From NCBI RefSeq assembly GCF_000402035.1, contig NC_021287.1:558001-622000 (forward strand): a stretch of 64,000 nucleotides of DNA. The letters run 5' to 3'. Under the pieces are notes generated by a model. It saw only the letters and a program-made list of their open reading frames with translations, made no database searches and was not told the DNA's origin. Every line of letters begins with the position of its first letter. Within the stretch, counting starts at the first letter, position 1. Both the position numbers and the translations under genes were made by a program. Positions 56,758 through 64,000 of the stretch are shown one piece after another. This DNA is from Caballeronia insecticola. Lineage in GTDB: Bacteria > Pseudomonadota > Gammaproteobacteria > Burkholderiales > Burkholderiaceae.

Positions 56758-57954
56758 TTGCTGAATTCTTCCCTCGAATTTCTCGCCAACGGATTGCTCG
56801 ACTTTTCCTGGTGGCAGATTCTGCTGTTCACGCTCGCGATGACGCACGTCACCATCGCCGGCGTCACTATCTATTTGCACCGCTGCCAGGCGCACCGCGC
56901 GCTGGATCTGCACCCCGTCGTGAGCCATTTCTTCCGCTTCTGGCTGTGGATGACCACGGGCATGCTGACGGGCCAGTGGGCGGCAATTCACCGCAAGCAC
57001 CACGCCAAATGCGAGACCGAAGAAGATCCGCATAGCCCGCAGACGCGCGGCATTTGGAAGGTCTTGCTCGAAGGCGCCGAACTCTATCGCACGGAAGCGA
57101 AAAACGAAGAAACGATGCGCAAGTTCAGCCACGGCACGCCGAATGACTGGCTCGAGCGCAACCTCTACACGCGTTATCCGATTCTCGGCATCAGCGTCAT
57201 GATGGTGATCGACGTCGCGCTGTTCGGCATCGTCGGGCTGTCGGTGTGGGCCGTGCAGATGATCTGGATTCCGTTCTGGGCGGCGGGCGTCGTCAACGGT
57301 CTTGCGCACTTCTGGGGTTATCGCAACTTCAACTCGGCGGACGCGTCCACCAACATCTTCCCGCTCGGTATTCTCATCGGCGGCGAAGAACTGCATAACA
57401 ATCACCACACGTTCGCCACGTCCGCGAAGCTTTCCAGCAAGTGGTACGAGTTCGATATCGGCTGGATGTATATCCGCATCATGTCGGCGTTCCGTCTCGC
57501 CAAGGTGAAGAAAATCGCGCCGACGCCGAAGCTCGCCGCCAGCAAGGCCGTTGTCGATCAGGACACGCTGCAGGCCGTGCTGTCGAACCGCTACGAAGTG
57601 ATGGCGCGTTACGGCAAGGCGCTCAAGCGCGCCTATGCGCAGGAAATGGAGAAGCTGAAGGAAGCCGGCGCGCGCGAGAAGTATCAACTGATGCGCGGTG
57701 CCCGCAAGTGGTTCCACAAGGAAGAAGACGGCCTGAACGAGCCGCAGCTCAAGCAACTGCCGGAACTGACTTCGGACAATCAGCGTTTGCGTACCTTCAT
57801 CGAACTGCGCAAGGATCTGTCGTCGATGTGGGACCGCTCGAATGCGTCGCGCGAACAGCTTGTCACGCAATTGCAGGACTGGTGCCATCGTGCGGAAGAA
57901 AGCGGCATCAAGGCGCTGCAGGATTTCGCGCTGCGTCTGCGCCGCTACGCCTGA
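56758..57954 (+). CDS. Membrane fatty-acid desaturase with ISL3-transposase-like tail
   Basis: 398 residues, TTG start. Residues 1-250 are an acyl-CoA delta-9-type desaturase: histidine boxes HRCQAH (41-46), HRKHH (78-82) and HNNHH (214-218), plus a fourth His near 185, with four membrane segments between them. The remaining ~150 residues are hydrophilic and not part of the desaturase fold. From about residue 280 they read EKYQLMRGARKWFHKEE, ELRKDLSSMW, then LQDWCHRAEESGIKAL and FALRLRRY. This follows the order seen at the C-terminus of ISL3-type transposases (LLR-x-P-E, L-x-E-x-LW, W-x-x-A-x-x-SGI-x-x-L, FA-x-x-L-RR). That similarity is recalled from the family pattern, not computed. AGGTAAAT precedes the TTG; no ATG fits better. 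Confidence 0.9.
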   Translation: MLNSSLEFLANGLLDFSWWQILLFTLAMTHVTIAGVTIYLHRCQAHRALDLHPVVSHFFRFWLWMTTGMLTGQWAAIHRKHHAKCETEEDPHSPQTRGIWKVLLEGAELYRTEAKNEETMRKFSHGTPNDWLERNLYTRYPILGISVMMVIDVALFGIVGLSVWAVQMIWIPFWAAGVVNGLAHFWGYRNFNSADASTNIFPLGILIGGEELHNNHHTFATSAKLSSKWYEFDIGWMYIRIMSAFRLAKVKKIAPTPKLAASKAVVDQDTLQAVLSNRYEVMARYGKALKRAYAQEMEKLKEAGAREKYQLMRGARKWFHKEEDGLNEPQLKQLPELTSDNQRLRTFIELRKDLSSMWDRSNASREQLVTQLQDWCHRAEESGIKALQDFALRLRRYA

Positions 57955-57988
57955 CACGCGATATCCGTTAAAATTTAATGACGTCACA

Positions 57989-58017
57989 AGACCCCGCTCT
58001 GGCGGGGTCTTTGTTTT
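57989..58017 (+). terminator. Terminator of the desaturase gene
   Basis: AGACCCCGC (57989-57997) pairs with GCGGGGTCT (58002-58010) around a 4-nt loop, followed by TTGTTTTT. The nadA leader starts after it. Confidence 0.93.
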
Positions 58018-58076
58018 TGGGCGGCCGATTTTTCGCAGGATGTTTTTCGCTGGAAGTATCGCAGGGGACAGGAGAC

Positions 58077-59204
58077 ATGGAAGCGATCAGGAGCGTCGAG
58101 TACGACCGGCCGCAAGGCCTGACGTGTGGAGTGGGCGAGGCGTGGGCGCGGCTACCGGAAGCGCCGTCGCCGCAAGAGAAGGGCGTGCTGAAGGAGCGCA
58201 TCCGCGCGTTGTTGCGCCGGGAAGAGGCCGTGCTGGTCGCGCATTACTATGTGGATGCCGAACTGCAGGAACTCGCCGACGAAACCGGCGGCTGCGTGGC
58301 CGATTCGCTGGAAATGGCGCGTTTCGGGCGCGATCATGCGGCGAAGACGCTGGTGGTCGCCGGCGTGCGCTTCATGGGCGAGACGGCCAAGATTCTGAGT
58401 CCGGACAAGCGCGTGCTGATGCCCGATCTCGACGCCACCTGTTCGCTCGATCTCGGCTGTCCCGCCGACGAGTTTTCCGCGTTCTGCGACGCGCATCCGG
58501 ACCGCACCGTCGTCGTGTACGCGAACACCAGCGCCGCCGTGAAGGCGCGCGCGGACTGGATGGTCACATCGTCGATCGGGCTTGAGATCGTCGCCGATCT
58601 GCACGCGCGCGGCGAGAAGATTCTGTGGGCGCCGGACCGGCATCTCGGCGGCTATATCCAGAAGAAGACCGGCGCGGACATGTTGCTGTGGCAGGCTTCG
58701 TGTCTCGTTCACGACGAATTCAAGGGCATCGAACTGGATCTGCTGCGCGGCGAATATCCCGACGCGAAAATCCTCGTGCATCCGGAATCGCCGGAAGCGG
58801 TCGTCGCGCTCGCCGATGTCGTCGGCTCGACCACGCAATTGATCGACGCCGCCGTGCGCATGGACGCGAAGCGCTTCATCGTGGCGACGGATCTCGGCAT
58901 TCTGCACAAGATGCGGCTCGCCGCGCCCGGCAAGACGTTCATCGAAGCACCGACCGCCGGCAACAGCGCGTCCTGCAAGAGCTGCGCGCATTGCCCGTGG
59001 ATGGCGATGAACGGTCTCGCCAACCTCGCCGACGTGCTGGAACGCGGCCACAACGAGATTCACGTCGATCCGGCTGTCGGCGTGTGCGCGCGCGTGCCGA
59101 TCGACCGCATGCTCGACTTCGCAGCGAAGCACAAGAAGCGCGTGCAGGCGAGCGGCGATCTCGCGAAAGACGCTGCGCTTTTCTCGAACGTGGGAGCCGC
59201 GTGA
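58077..59204 (+). CDS. nadA: Quinolinate synthase A
   Basis: 375-residue [4Fe-4S] enzyme that condenses iminoaspartate with dihydroxyacetone phosphate to quinolinate in de novo NAD synthesis. It contains [18 protein letters not shown], the cluster-associated Cys region [15 protein letters not shown], the HPESPEAVV block and the late cysteine motif [23 protein letters not shown] precedes the ATG at 58077. The open frame further upstream runs through the terminator and is not coding. It touches nadC by one base. Confidence 0.97.
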   Translation: MEAIRSVEYDRPQGLTCGVGEAWARLPEAPSPQEKGVLKERIRALLRREEAVLVAHYYVDAELQELADETGGCVADSLEMARFGRDHAAKTLVVAGVRFMGETAKILSPDKRVLMPDLDATCSLDLGCPADEFSAFCDAHPDRTVVVYANTSAAVKARADWMVTSSIGLEIVADLHARGEKILWAPDRHLGGYIQKKTGADMLLWQASCLVHDEFKGIELDLLRGEYPDAKILVHPESPEAVVALADVVGSTTQLIDAAVRMDAKRFIVATDLGILHKMRLAAPGKTFIEAPTAGNSASCKSCAHCPWMAMNGLANLADVLERGHNEIHVDPAVGVCARVPIDRMLDFAAKHKKRVQASGDLAKDAALFSNVGAA

Positions 59205-60067
59205 TGTCGATATTCGAGGAAGTCCGTCAGCAATACGGCGAGGCATTCGACGCGGCGCTCGCGCGCAATGTCACCGATGCGCTCGAAGAAGATGTCGGCA
59301 CGGGCGACCGCACCGGCGGTCTCGTGCCCGCCGACGCGCGGCGCACGGCCCGCATCATCGTGCGCGAGGAAGCGGTGTTGTGCGGCGTGCCCTGGTTCGA
59401 CGAAGTGATGCGCCGCGTCGATCCGTCGATCGAAATCGAATGGCAGTATCGCGAAGGCGAGCGCATGGCGGCCAATTCGGCGGTCGTGCTGCTGCACGGC
59501 CCGGCGCGCTCGCTGCTGACGGCCGAGCGTAACGGCCTCAATTTTCTGCAGCTGCTCTCGGGCGTGGCGAGTGCGACGCGCCGCTATGTCGACGCTATAG
59601 AAGGCACGCGTTCACGCATCCTCGATACGCGCAAGACGCTGCCGGGGCTGCGCCTCGCGCAGAAGTACGCGGTGCGCGTGGGCGGCGGCGCGAACCAGCG
59701 TCTCGCGCTCTACGACGGCATTCTGATCAAGGAAAACCACATCGCGGCGGCGGGCGGCGTGGGCGCGGCGATGGACGCAGCGCTCGCGCTCGACGCCGGC
59801 GTGCCGATCCAGATCGAAGTGGAGACGCTGGAGCAGCTCGAAACGGCGCTGGCGCATCGCGCGGAGTCGATCCTGCTCGACAACTTCACGCTCGACATGA
59901 TGCGCGACGCCGTGCGCATCACGGCGGGGCGCGCCTTGCTGGAGGTGTCGGGCGGCGTGAACTTCGACACGGTGCGCGCCATCGCGGAAACGGGCGTGGA
60001 TCGCATTTCCATCGGCGCGCTCACGAAGGACGTGCGCGCGGCCGATTTCTCGATGCGTTTGATCTGA
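59204..60067 (+). CDS. nadC: Nicotinate-nucleotide pyrophosphorylase
   Basis: 287-residue quinolinate phosphoribosyltransferase: quinolinate plus PRPP give nicotinate mononucleotide and CO2. Seen are EDVGTGDRTGGLVP, AERNGLNFLQLLSGVA, the PRPP-site RILDTRKTLPGLRLAQKYAV block, and GGVNFDTVRAIAETGVDRISIGALT. The ATG at 59204 overlaps the nadA stop by one base, so translation is coupled. Confidence 0.97.
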   Translation: MSIFEEVRQQYGEAFDAALARNVTDALEEDVGTGDRTGGLVPADARRTARIIVREEAVLCGVPWFDEVMRRVDPSIEIEWQYREGERMAANSAVVLLHGPARSLLTAERNGLNFLQLLSGVASATRRYVDAIEGTRSRILDTRKTLPGLRLAQKYAVRVGGGANQRLALYDGILIKENHIAAAGGVGAAMDAALALDAGVPIQIEVETLEQLETALAHRAESILLDNFTLDMMRDAVRITAGRALLEVSGGVNFDTVRAIAETGVDRISIGALTKDVRAADFSMRLI

Positions 60068-60070
60068 AGG

Positions 60071-61669
60071 CTAGACCGCGCGCCGCCGCGCCGCCGGCGG
60101 CATCAGCACGGTCGGCAACGCCTTGGGCAACGTGGACGGCCAGTCGCGGCTGTAGTGCAGGCCGCGGCTCTCGCGCCGCGAGCACGCGCTTTCCACGATC
60201 AGCGACGCCACATCGACAAGATTGCGCAGCTCCAGCAAATCGCGGCTCACCTTGAAGTTCGCGTAGTACTCGTGGATTTCGTCGCGCAGAAGCGCGATGC
60301 GGTGCTGCGCGCGTGCCAGGCGCTTGTCGGTGCGCACGATGCCGACGTAATTCCACATCAGACGCCGCAACTCGTCCCAGTTGTGCGCGACGACCACTTC
60401 CTCGTCCGGATCGGAGACGCGGCTTTCGTCCCAGTCGGGCAATTCGGCGTGACAGCCGTTGGAGAATCCGTCCGCCTCGATCGCGCCAGCGGCCGCGCGG
60501 CCGATCACGAGGCATTCGAGCAGCGAATTGCTCGCCAGCCGGTTCGCGCCGTGCAAGCCCGTGTACGACGTTTCGCCGACCGCATACAGGCCCGGCCGGT
60601 CCGTGCGTCCCGCCAGATCAGTGACGACGCCGCCGCACGTGTAATGCGCGGCCGGCACGACCGGAATCGGCTCCTTCGCTATATCGATGCCGAACTCGCG
60701 GCAGCGCGCGAGGATCGTCGGAAAATGCTCTTCGAGAAACGCGCGCGGCTGATGGCTGATGTCGAGATACACGCAGTCGATGCCGCGTTTCTTGATCTCA
60801 AAGTCGATCGCCCGCGCCACGATATCGCGTGGCGCGAGTTCGGCGCGCTCGTCGTGCGCGGGCATGAAGCGCGTGCCGTCCGGCAGGCGCAGAATGCCGC
60901 CTTCGCCGCGCACGGCTTCGGAGATCAGGAACGACTTCGCGTACGGGTGAAAGAGGCACGTCGGATGAAACTGGATGAACTCCATGTTGGCGATGCGGCA
61001 CCCCGCGCGCCACGCCATCGCGATGCCGTCGCCGGTCGCGGTGTCGGGATTCGTCGTGTAGAGATAGACCTTGCCCGCGCCGCCGGTGGCAAGCACGGTG
61101 TGCGGCGCCTGAATGGTCACGGTGCGGCCGGACTTGACGTCGAGCGCGTAGAGACCGTGGCAACGATGTCCTGGCAGCCCGAGACGGTCGGACGTGATCA
61201 GGTCGATCGCGTAATGGTCTTCGAGAATGGTGATGTTCGGATGCCGGCGCACGCGCTCGCTGAGCGTCGTGACGACTGCGTGGCCAGTGGCGTCGGCGGC
61301 GTGGATGATGCGGCGGTGACTGTGACCGCCTTCGCGTGTCAGATGAAAGCCGAGTTCGGCCGAGCCGTCGCGCGTGAAGGGCACGCCTTCGTCGATCAGC
61401 CATTCGATCGCCGCGCGCCCGTTTTCGACGATAAAGCGCGTCGCCGCTTCGTCGCACAGGCCGCCGCCCGCGACAAGCGTGTCGCCGACGTGATTGTCGA
61501 TGCTGTCGGCCGAGTCCAGCACGGCCGCGATTCCGCCCTGTGCCCAATCGCTCGCGCCGATGTTCGCCGCGCGCTTGGCGAGAATCGCGACACGCCGCGT
61601 CTCGGCCAGATTCAGCGCGACGCTCAAGCCCGCGAGCCCGCTTCCCACGATCGCCACATCGAAATTCAT
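60071..61669 (-). CDS. nadB: L-aspartate oxidase
   Basis: 532-residue FAD enzyme that oxidises L-aspartate to iminoaspartate, supplying NadA. It has the FAD motif [17 protein letters not shown] near residue 5, the [11 protein letters not shown] and [16 protein letters not shown] substrate-site blocks, [25 protein letters not shown], and a C-terminal helical domain as in succinate dehydrogenase flavoproteins. Start at 61669 gives the usual NadB N-terminus. It is convergent with nadC with only 3 bp between their stops, so the three NAD genes are next to each other but not in one operon. Confidence 0.96.
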   Translation of the reverse strand: MNFDVAIVGSGLAGLSVALNLAETRRVAILAKRAANIGASDWAQGGIAAVLDSADSIDNHVGDTLVAGGGLCDEAATRFIVENGRAAIEWLIDEGVPFTRDGSAELGFHLTREGGHSHRRIIHAADATGHAVVTTLSERVRRHPNITILEDHYAIDLITSDRLGLPGHRCHGLYALDVKSGRTVTIQAPHTVLATGGAGKVYLYTTNPDTATGDGIAMAWRAGCRIANMEFIQFHPTCLFHPYAKSFLISEAVRGEGGILRLPDGTRFMPAHDERAELAPRDIVARAIDFEIKKRGIDCVYLDISHQPRAFLEEHFPTILARCREFGIDIAKEPIPVVPAAHYTCGGVVTDLAGRTDRPGLYAVGETSYTGLHGANRLASNSLLECLVIGRAAAGAIEADGFSNGCHAELPDWDESRVSDPDEEVVVAHNWDELRRLMWNYVGIVRTDKRLARAQHRIALLRDEIHEYYANFKVSRDLLELRNLVDVASLIVESACSRRESRGLHYSRDWPSTLPKALPTVLMPPAARRRAV

Positions 61670-61785
61670 GCTGCCGCGTCTCCGTCCGTGTTCTCGTCGA
61701 TAGCCGGCAAGCATAACCCGCGCTCACTCCGAGGGACAGCGAAAACCCAGGCACGAACGTGTGAAAAGCGGATGAAACCGCGCCC

Positions 61786-61828
61786 GAAAAACAAAAAGCC
61801 CCGCAAGTTCTGACGCTTGCGGGGCTTT
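61786..61828 (-). terminator. Terminator of the rpmB-rpmG operon
   Basis: A perfect 13-bp stem AAAGCCCCGCAAG (61795-61807) / CTTGCGGGGCTTT (61816-61828). On the minus strand it is followed by a U-rich run (plus-strand GAAAAACAAAAA). It lies 67 bp past the rpmG stop. Confidence 0.92.
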
Positions 61829-61894
61829 CTGCTGTCTTCGTTCAGGCTCTCAACATCAAGCGGCCTCTCTCCGTGCAGACGGAGGATGCGCTGC

Positions 61895-62062
61895 TTACTT
61901 GATCTTGGTTTCCTTGTACTCAACGTGCTTGCGGACGACCGGATCAAATTTCTTGATCAGCATCTTTTCCGGCATGTTGCGTTTGTTCTTGGTCGTCGTG
62001 TAGAAGTGACCCGTGCCTGCGGTCGATTCCAGCTTGATCTTGTCGCGTGCGCCCTTGGCCAT
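61895..62062 (-). CDS. rpmG: Ribosomal protein L33
   Basis: 55-residue 50S protein read from the minus strand: [20 protein letters not shown], then [14 protein letters not shown] and the basic end KYDP-type [19 protein letters not shown]. This is the zinc-free (C-minus) type of L33, lacking the CxxC pairs. It starts 11 bp after the rpmB stop, as in most proteobacteria, and shares its terminator. Confidence 0.95.
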
Positions 62063-62073
62063 GTGCGTGCTCC

Positions 62074-62307
62074 TTAGATTTCACCGCGTGCGCGCAGGTC
62101 TGCGAGCACGGCGTCAATACCGTTCTTGTCGATCAGGCGCAGGCCGGCGTTCGAGACGCGCAGACGCACCCAGCGGTTTTCGCTTTCAACGAAGAAACGG
62201 CGGTTCTGCAGGTTCGGCAGGAAACGGCGCTTGGTCTTGTTGTTTGCGTGGGAAACGTTGTTGCCCGACATCGGGCCTTTCCCAGTTACTTGGCATACGC
62301 GTGCCAT
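62074..62307 (-). CDS. rpmB: Ribosomal protein L28
   Basis: 77-residue 50S protein. It begins [20 protein letters not shown], with [14 protein letters not shown] and the central [19 protein letters not shown]. Start at 62307 is the family start; the upstream frame is noise. First gene of a two-gene operon transcribed from a good promoter about 205 bp upstream, leaving an unusually long leader for such a small gene. Confidence 0.96.
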
Positions 62308-62511
62308 GAGGACACTCCTAATACACGTTAAGTCCGAGTCGAACGCTCGAATGAAAGCAGACGCTTCCAGTTCGATGCCTCTTATCGCCCAATTTGCCGA
62401 TCGGGGACTTGGCAGCACGGTTATGCCAATGAGGACTGCGCTCAGTTCACCTTCGGTTTACCCTATGGTGCACCTTACTCAGAACAGGCGGGTTGAAAAA
62501 AGCAAACGCGG

Positions 62512-62541
62512 ATTGTAACAGCAAAAACCGTTCAATATCAA
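62512..62541 (-). promoter_or_regulatory. Sigma-70 promoter of rpmB-rpmG
   Basis: On the minus strand -35 TTGATA (62541-62536), 18-nt spacer, -10 TACAAT (62517-62512). The predicted leader before rpmB is about 200 nt. Confidence 0.7.
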
Positions 62542-62564
62542 GCGTTTTAGGGGGCGCCCGGGAG

Positions 62565-63308
62565 CTACAGCCAGCCGTTGCGCGCAAACGAAAAGACTTC
62601 GTTCGCCGCCACGACGACGTGATCCAGCAACCGCACCTCGACCAGGGCGAGCGCGTCTTGCAGCGTGCGGGTCAGGCGGCGGTCGTTCGCGCTCGGCGCC
62701 ACCCCGCCGGACGGGTGATTATGCGCGACGATCAGGCCTGCTGCGTTGAGCGTGAGCGCGCGCCGCACGATTTCGCGCGGATAGACCGCCACGCGCGTGA
62801 TCGAGCCGCGCGCCGACTCCTCGGCATGCAGTAACTGGTGGCGCGCGTCCAGATATAGACAGACGAATACCTCATACGGCCGCGTGCCGATCAGAAGCCG
62901 CAAATAGTCTTCGACGGCGCCCGGCGCGTTCAGCACCTCGCGATCGCGGGCCTTTTCCGCGAGCGCGCGCCTGCACAGTTCGGAGACGGCGAGCAGCGTG
63001 GCGGCGCGGGCCGGCCCGATGCCGCGCTCTTCGCGCAACTCCGCGGCGGAAGCGTCCAGCACGCCGCGCAGTGAGCCGAAACGCCGCAGAAGCTGGCGCG
63101 CGACGTCGATCGCGGTGGCGCCCGCGACGCCCGTGCGCAGGAACAACGCGAACAGTTCCGCGTCTGAGAGTGAGCCCGGGCCCGTGTCGAGCAGCCTTTC
63201 GCGTGGCCGGTCGGCGGGCGCCCACGCGCGGATCGGCACGACGGGCGGGCGCTTCGCGCTGTCCGCATCGGCGGGAAGCGGCAGCACGAGCCGCAGATCG
63301 GCGCTCAT
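62565..63308 (-). CDS. radC: RadC-family JAB/MPN-domain protein
   Basis: 247 residues. An N-terminal helix-hairpin-helix part ([25 protein letters not shown], then [16 protein letters not shown]) is followed by a JAB/MPN domain with the metal motif [20 protein letters not shown] (HxH-x7-D type). Despite the name, a DNA repair role is doubtful in E. coli; some relatives affect competence. Its 3' end is about 250 bp upstream of rpmB on the same strand, with an independent promoter for rpmB in between. Divergent from fkpB. Confidence 0.94.
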   Translation of the reverse strand: MSADLRLVLPLPADADSAKRPPVVPIRAWAPADRPRERLLDTGPGSLSDAELFALFLRTGVAGATAIDVARQLLRRFGSLRGVLDASAAELREERGIGPARAATLLAVSELCRRALAEKARDREVLNAPGAVEDYLRLLIGTRPYEVFVCLYLDARHQLLHAEESARGSITRVAVYPREIVRRALTLNAAGLIVAHNHPSGGVAPSANDRRLTRTLQDALALVEVRLLDHVVVAANEVFSFARNGWL

Positions 63309-63512
63309 CGCGAACCACCGGGACGTCTTGTCGCGCGGGCGAACGCACGCAGGACGACGGCACGTGACGCGTGCCGGCGCAACTCTGTCTTACAATAGCG
63401 ACTTTGGCGCTCGATTCGCACCGGCGCCGCGCGGTTCCCTGCCTTGCGCCGAGAAGCCGCCCCCTGCGCGCTCCGCGCCTCGTATCCGACTGAACGGCCA
63501 CATCCAATACTC

Positions 63513-63968
63513 ATGAGCATCATCGATATCTCCGAGGTGAAACCCGGTTCGCACGTCACGCTTCATTACCGGCTCGCGCTTGCCGATGGTGCGGACATCG
63601 TCAACACGTTCACCGACAAGCCCGCAACGCTCCTGCTTGGCGCAGGTCAGCTTGCGGAGCCGCTGGAAGAGATTCTGCTGGGCATGAAGGTCGGCCACCA
63701 CTCGACCGTTCAGCTAACGCCGGAGCAGGCGTTCGGCCCGCGCAATCCGGAACTGGTCCAGTGGGTGTCGCTCGCGACGCTGCGCGAGAACAGCATGATC
63801 GGCGAGCATTTCGCGCCGGGCGATCTCGTCGAGTTCAATGCGCCGAACGGCGGGCGCTACGCCGGCGTCCTGAAGGAAGTGAGCGAGACGGCGGCGCTGT
63901 TCGATTTCAATCACCCGCTGGCCGGCCAGGCGCTCGCCTTCGAAGTGAAAATCATCGGAATTCTGTAG
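63513..63968 (+). CDS. fkpB: FKBP-type peptidyl-prolyl isomerase, SlpA/FkpB type
   Basis: 151-residue cytoplasmic proline isomerase. The FKBP core is split by an insert-in-flap (IF) chaperone domain: VTLHYRLALADGADIVNTF, then GAGQLAEPLEEILLGMKVGHHSTVQL, the IF part with PEQAFGPRNPELVQWV, and the closing FDFNHPLAGQALAFEVKI. The start at 63513 opens the fold; the upstream frame is unrelated. A TACAAT -10-like element is at 63391. Followed after 2 bp by the next gene, as in the common fkpB-ispH pair. Confidence 0.93.
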   Translation: MSIIDISEVKPGSHVTLHYRLALADGADIVNTFTDKPATLLLGAGQLAEPLEEILLGMKVGHHSTVQLTPEQAFGPRNPELVQWVSLATLRENSMIGEHFAPGDLVEFNAPNGGRYAGVLKEVSETAALFDFNHPLAGQALAFEVKIIGIL

Positions 63969-63970
63969 CC

Positions 63971-64000
63971 ATGAGCCTGACTGAAAGCCTCAACGACGTT
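63971..64000 (+). CDS. First codons of a gene cut by the window edge, probably ispH
   Basis: Only MSLTESLNDV is visible, starting 2 bp after the fkpB stop. In many proteobacteria the gene after fkpB is ispH (4-hydroxy-3-methylbut-2-enyl diphosphate reductase). The call rests on that synteny alone, since the visible residues are not diagnostic. Confidence 0.5.
   Translation, partial: MSLTESLNDV

Noticed and set aside
1..64000. tRNA, rRNA, CRISPR array, replication origin or intact insertion sequence
   Set aside because: I looked for cloverleaf-like segments, regularly spaced identical repeats, DnaA-box clusters and transposase genes, and found none convincing.

Overview
The window is high-GC, densely coding bacterial chromosome. 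Gene content and order (ribF-ileS-lspA-coaBC-dut, clpS-clpA, nadA/nadC/nadB, rpmB-rpmG-radC-fkpB) point to a member of the Burkholderiaceae, most likely Paraburkholderia or Caballeronia. This is inferred from protein character and synteny, not from a database search. About 50 protein genes are supported. I see no rRNA, tRNA, CRISPR array or intact insertion sequence.

Layout. 0.2-3.3 kb: a leftward polyol pair, dalD and xylB (D-arabinitol to D-xylulose to xylulose 5-phosphate). 3.56-4.19 kb: a non-coding element made of two diverged copies of one ~290 bp repeat in inverted orientation. 4.2-7.9 kb: a degenerate EAL-domain gene, divergent from hmgA-fahA (the end of tyrosine/homogentisate catabolism). 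7.9-10.8 kb: a gene-poor stretch and an orphan phage-type tail-spike gene closed by a strong hairpin. 10.9-14 kb: two MFS transporters and a small exported protein. 14-20 kb: a tightly overlapping four-gene DNA repair operon (MBL-fold exonuclease, ATP-dependent DNA ligase, Lhr helicase, PdeM phosphoesterase). 20.3-26.7 kb: a FiwA-like gene, a LysR regulator, two tandem AspT-type antiporter genes behind an AT-rich 0.5 kb region, and an aldo/keto reductase. 26.7-33.5 kb: a Rap1a-like small protein, a dipeptide-type ABC transporter operon with fused ATPases, and a cupin.

33.6-42.9 kb: a second-type EF-G gene away from any str operon, a DUF192 protein, a small Ala/Lys/His-rich exported protein, rluE, icd, a cold-shock protein with a long leader, and clpS-clpA. 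43-45.5 kb: an accessory 836-residue protein of unknown function that looks like a modular extracellular protein but has no signal peptide. 45.8-53 kb: the leftward housekeeping run ribF-ileS-lspA-coaBC-(LLM oxidoreductase)-dut. 53.2-58 kb: purN, an RsmB/NOP-type RNA methyltransferase, an MscS channel and a fatty acid desaturase whose C-terminal ~110 residues resemble the tail of ISL3-type transposases. 58-64 kb: nadA-nadC facing nadB (the aspartate route to NAD), then rpmB-rpmG, radC, fkpB and the first codons of a gene that is probably ispH.

The points most worth following up are the desaturase/transposase-tail fusion, the 836-residue accessory protein, the orphan tail spike, the catalytically dead EAL protein, the paired inverted repeat, the repair operon with a FiwA-like neighbour, and the apparently leaderless start of clpS.
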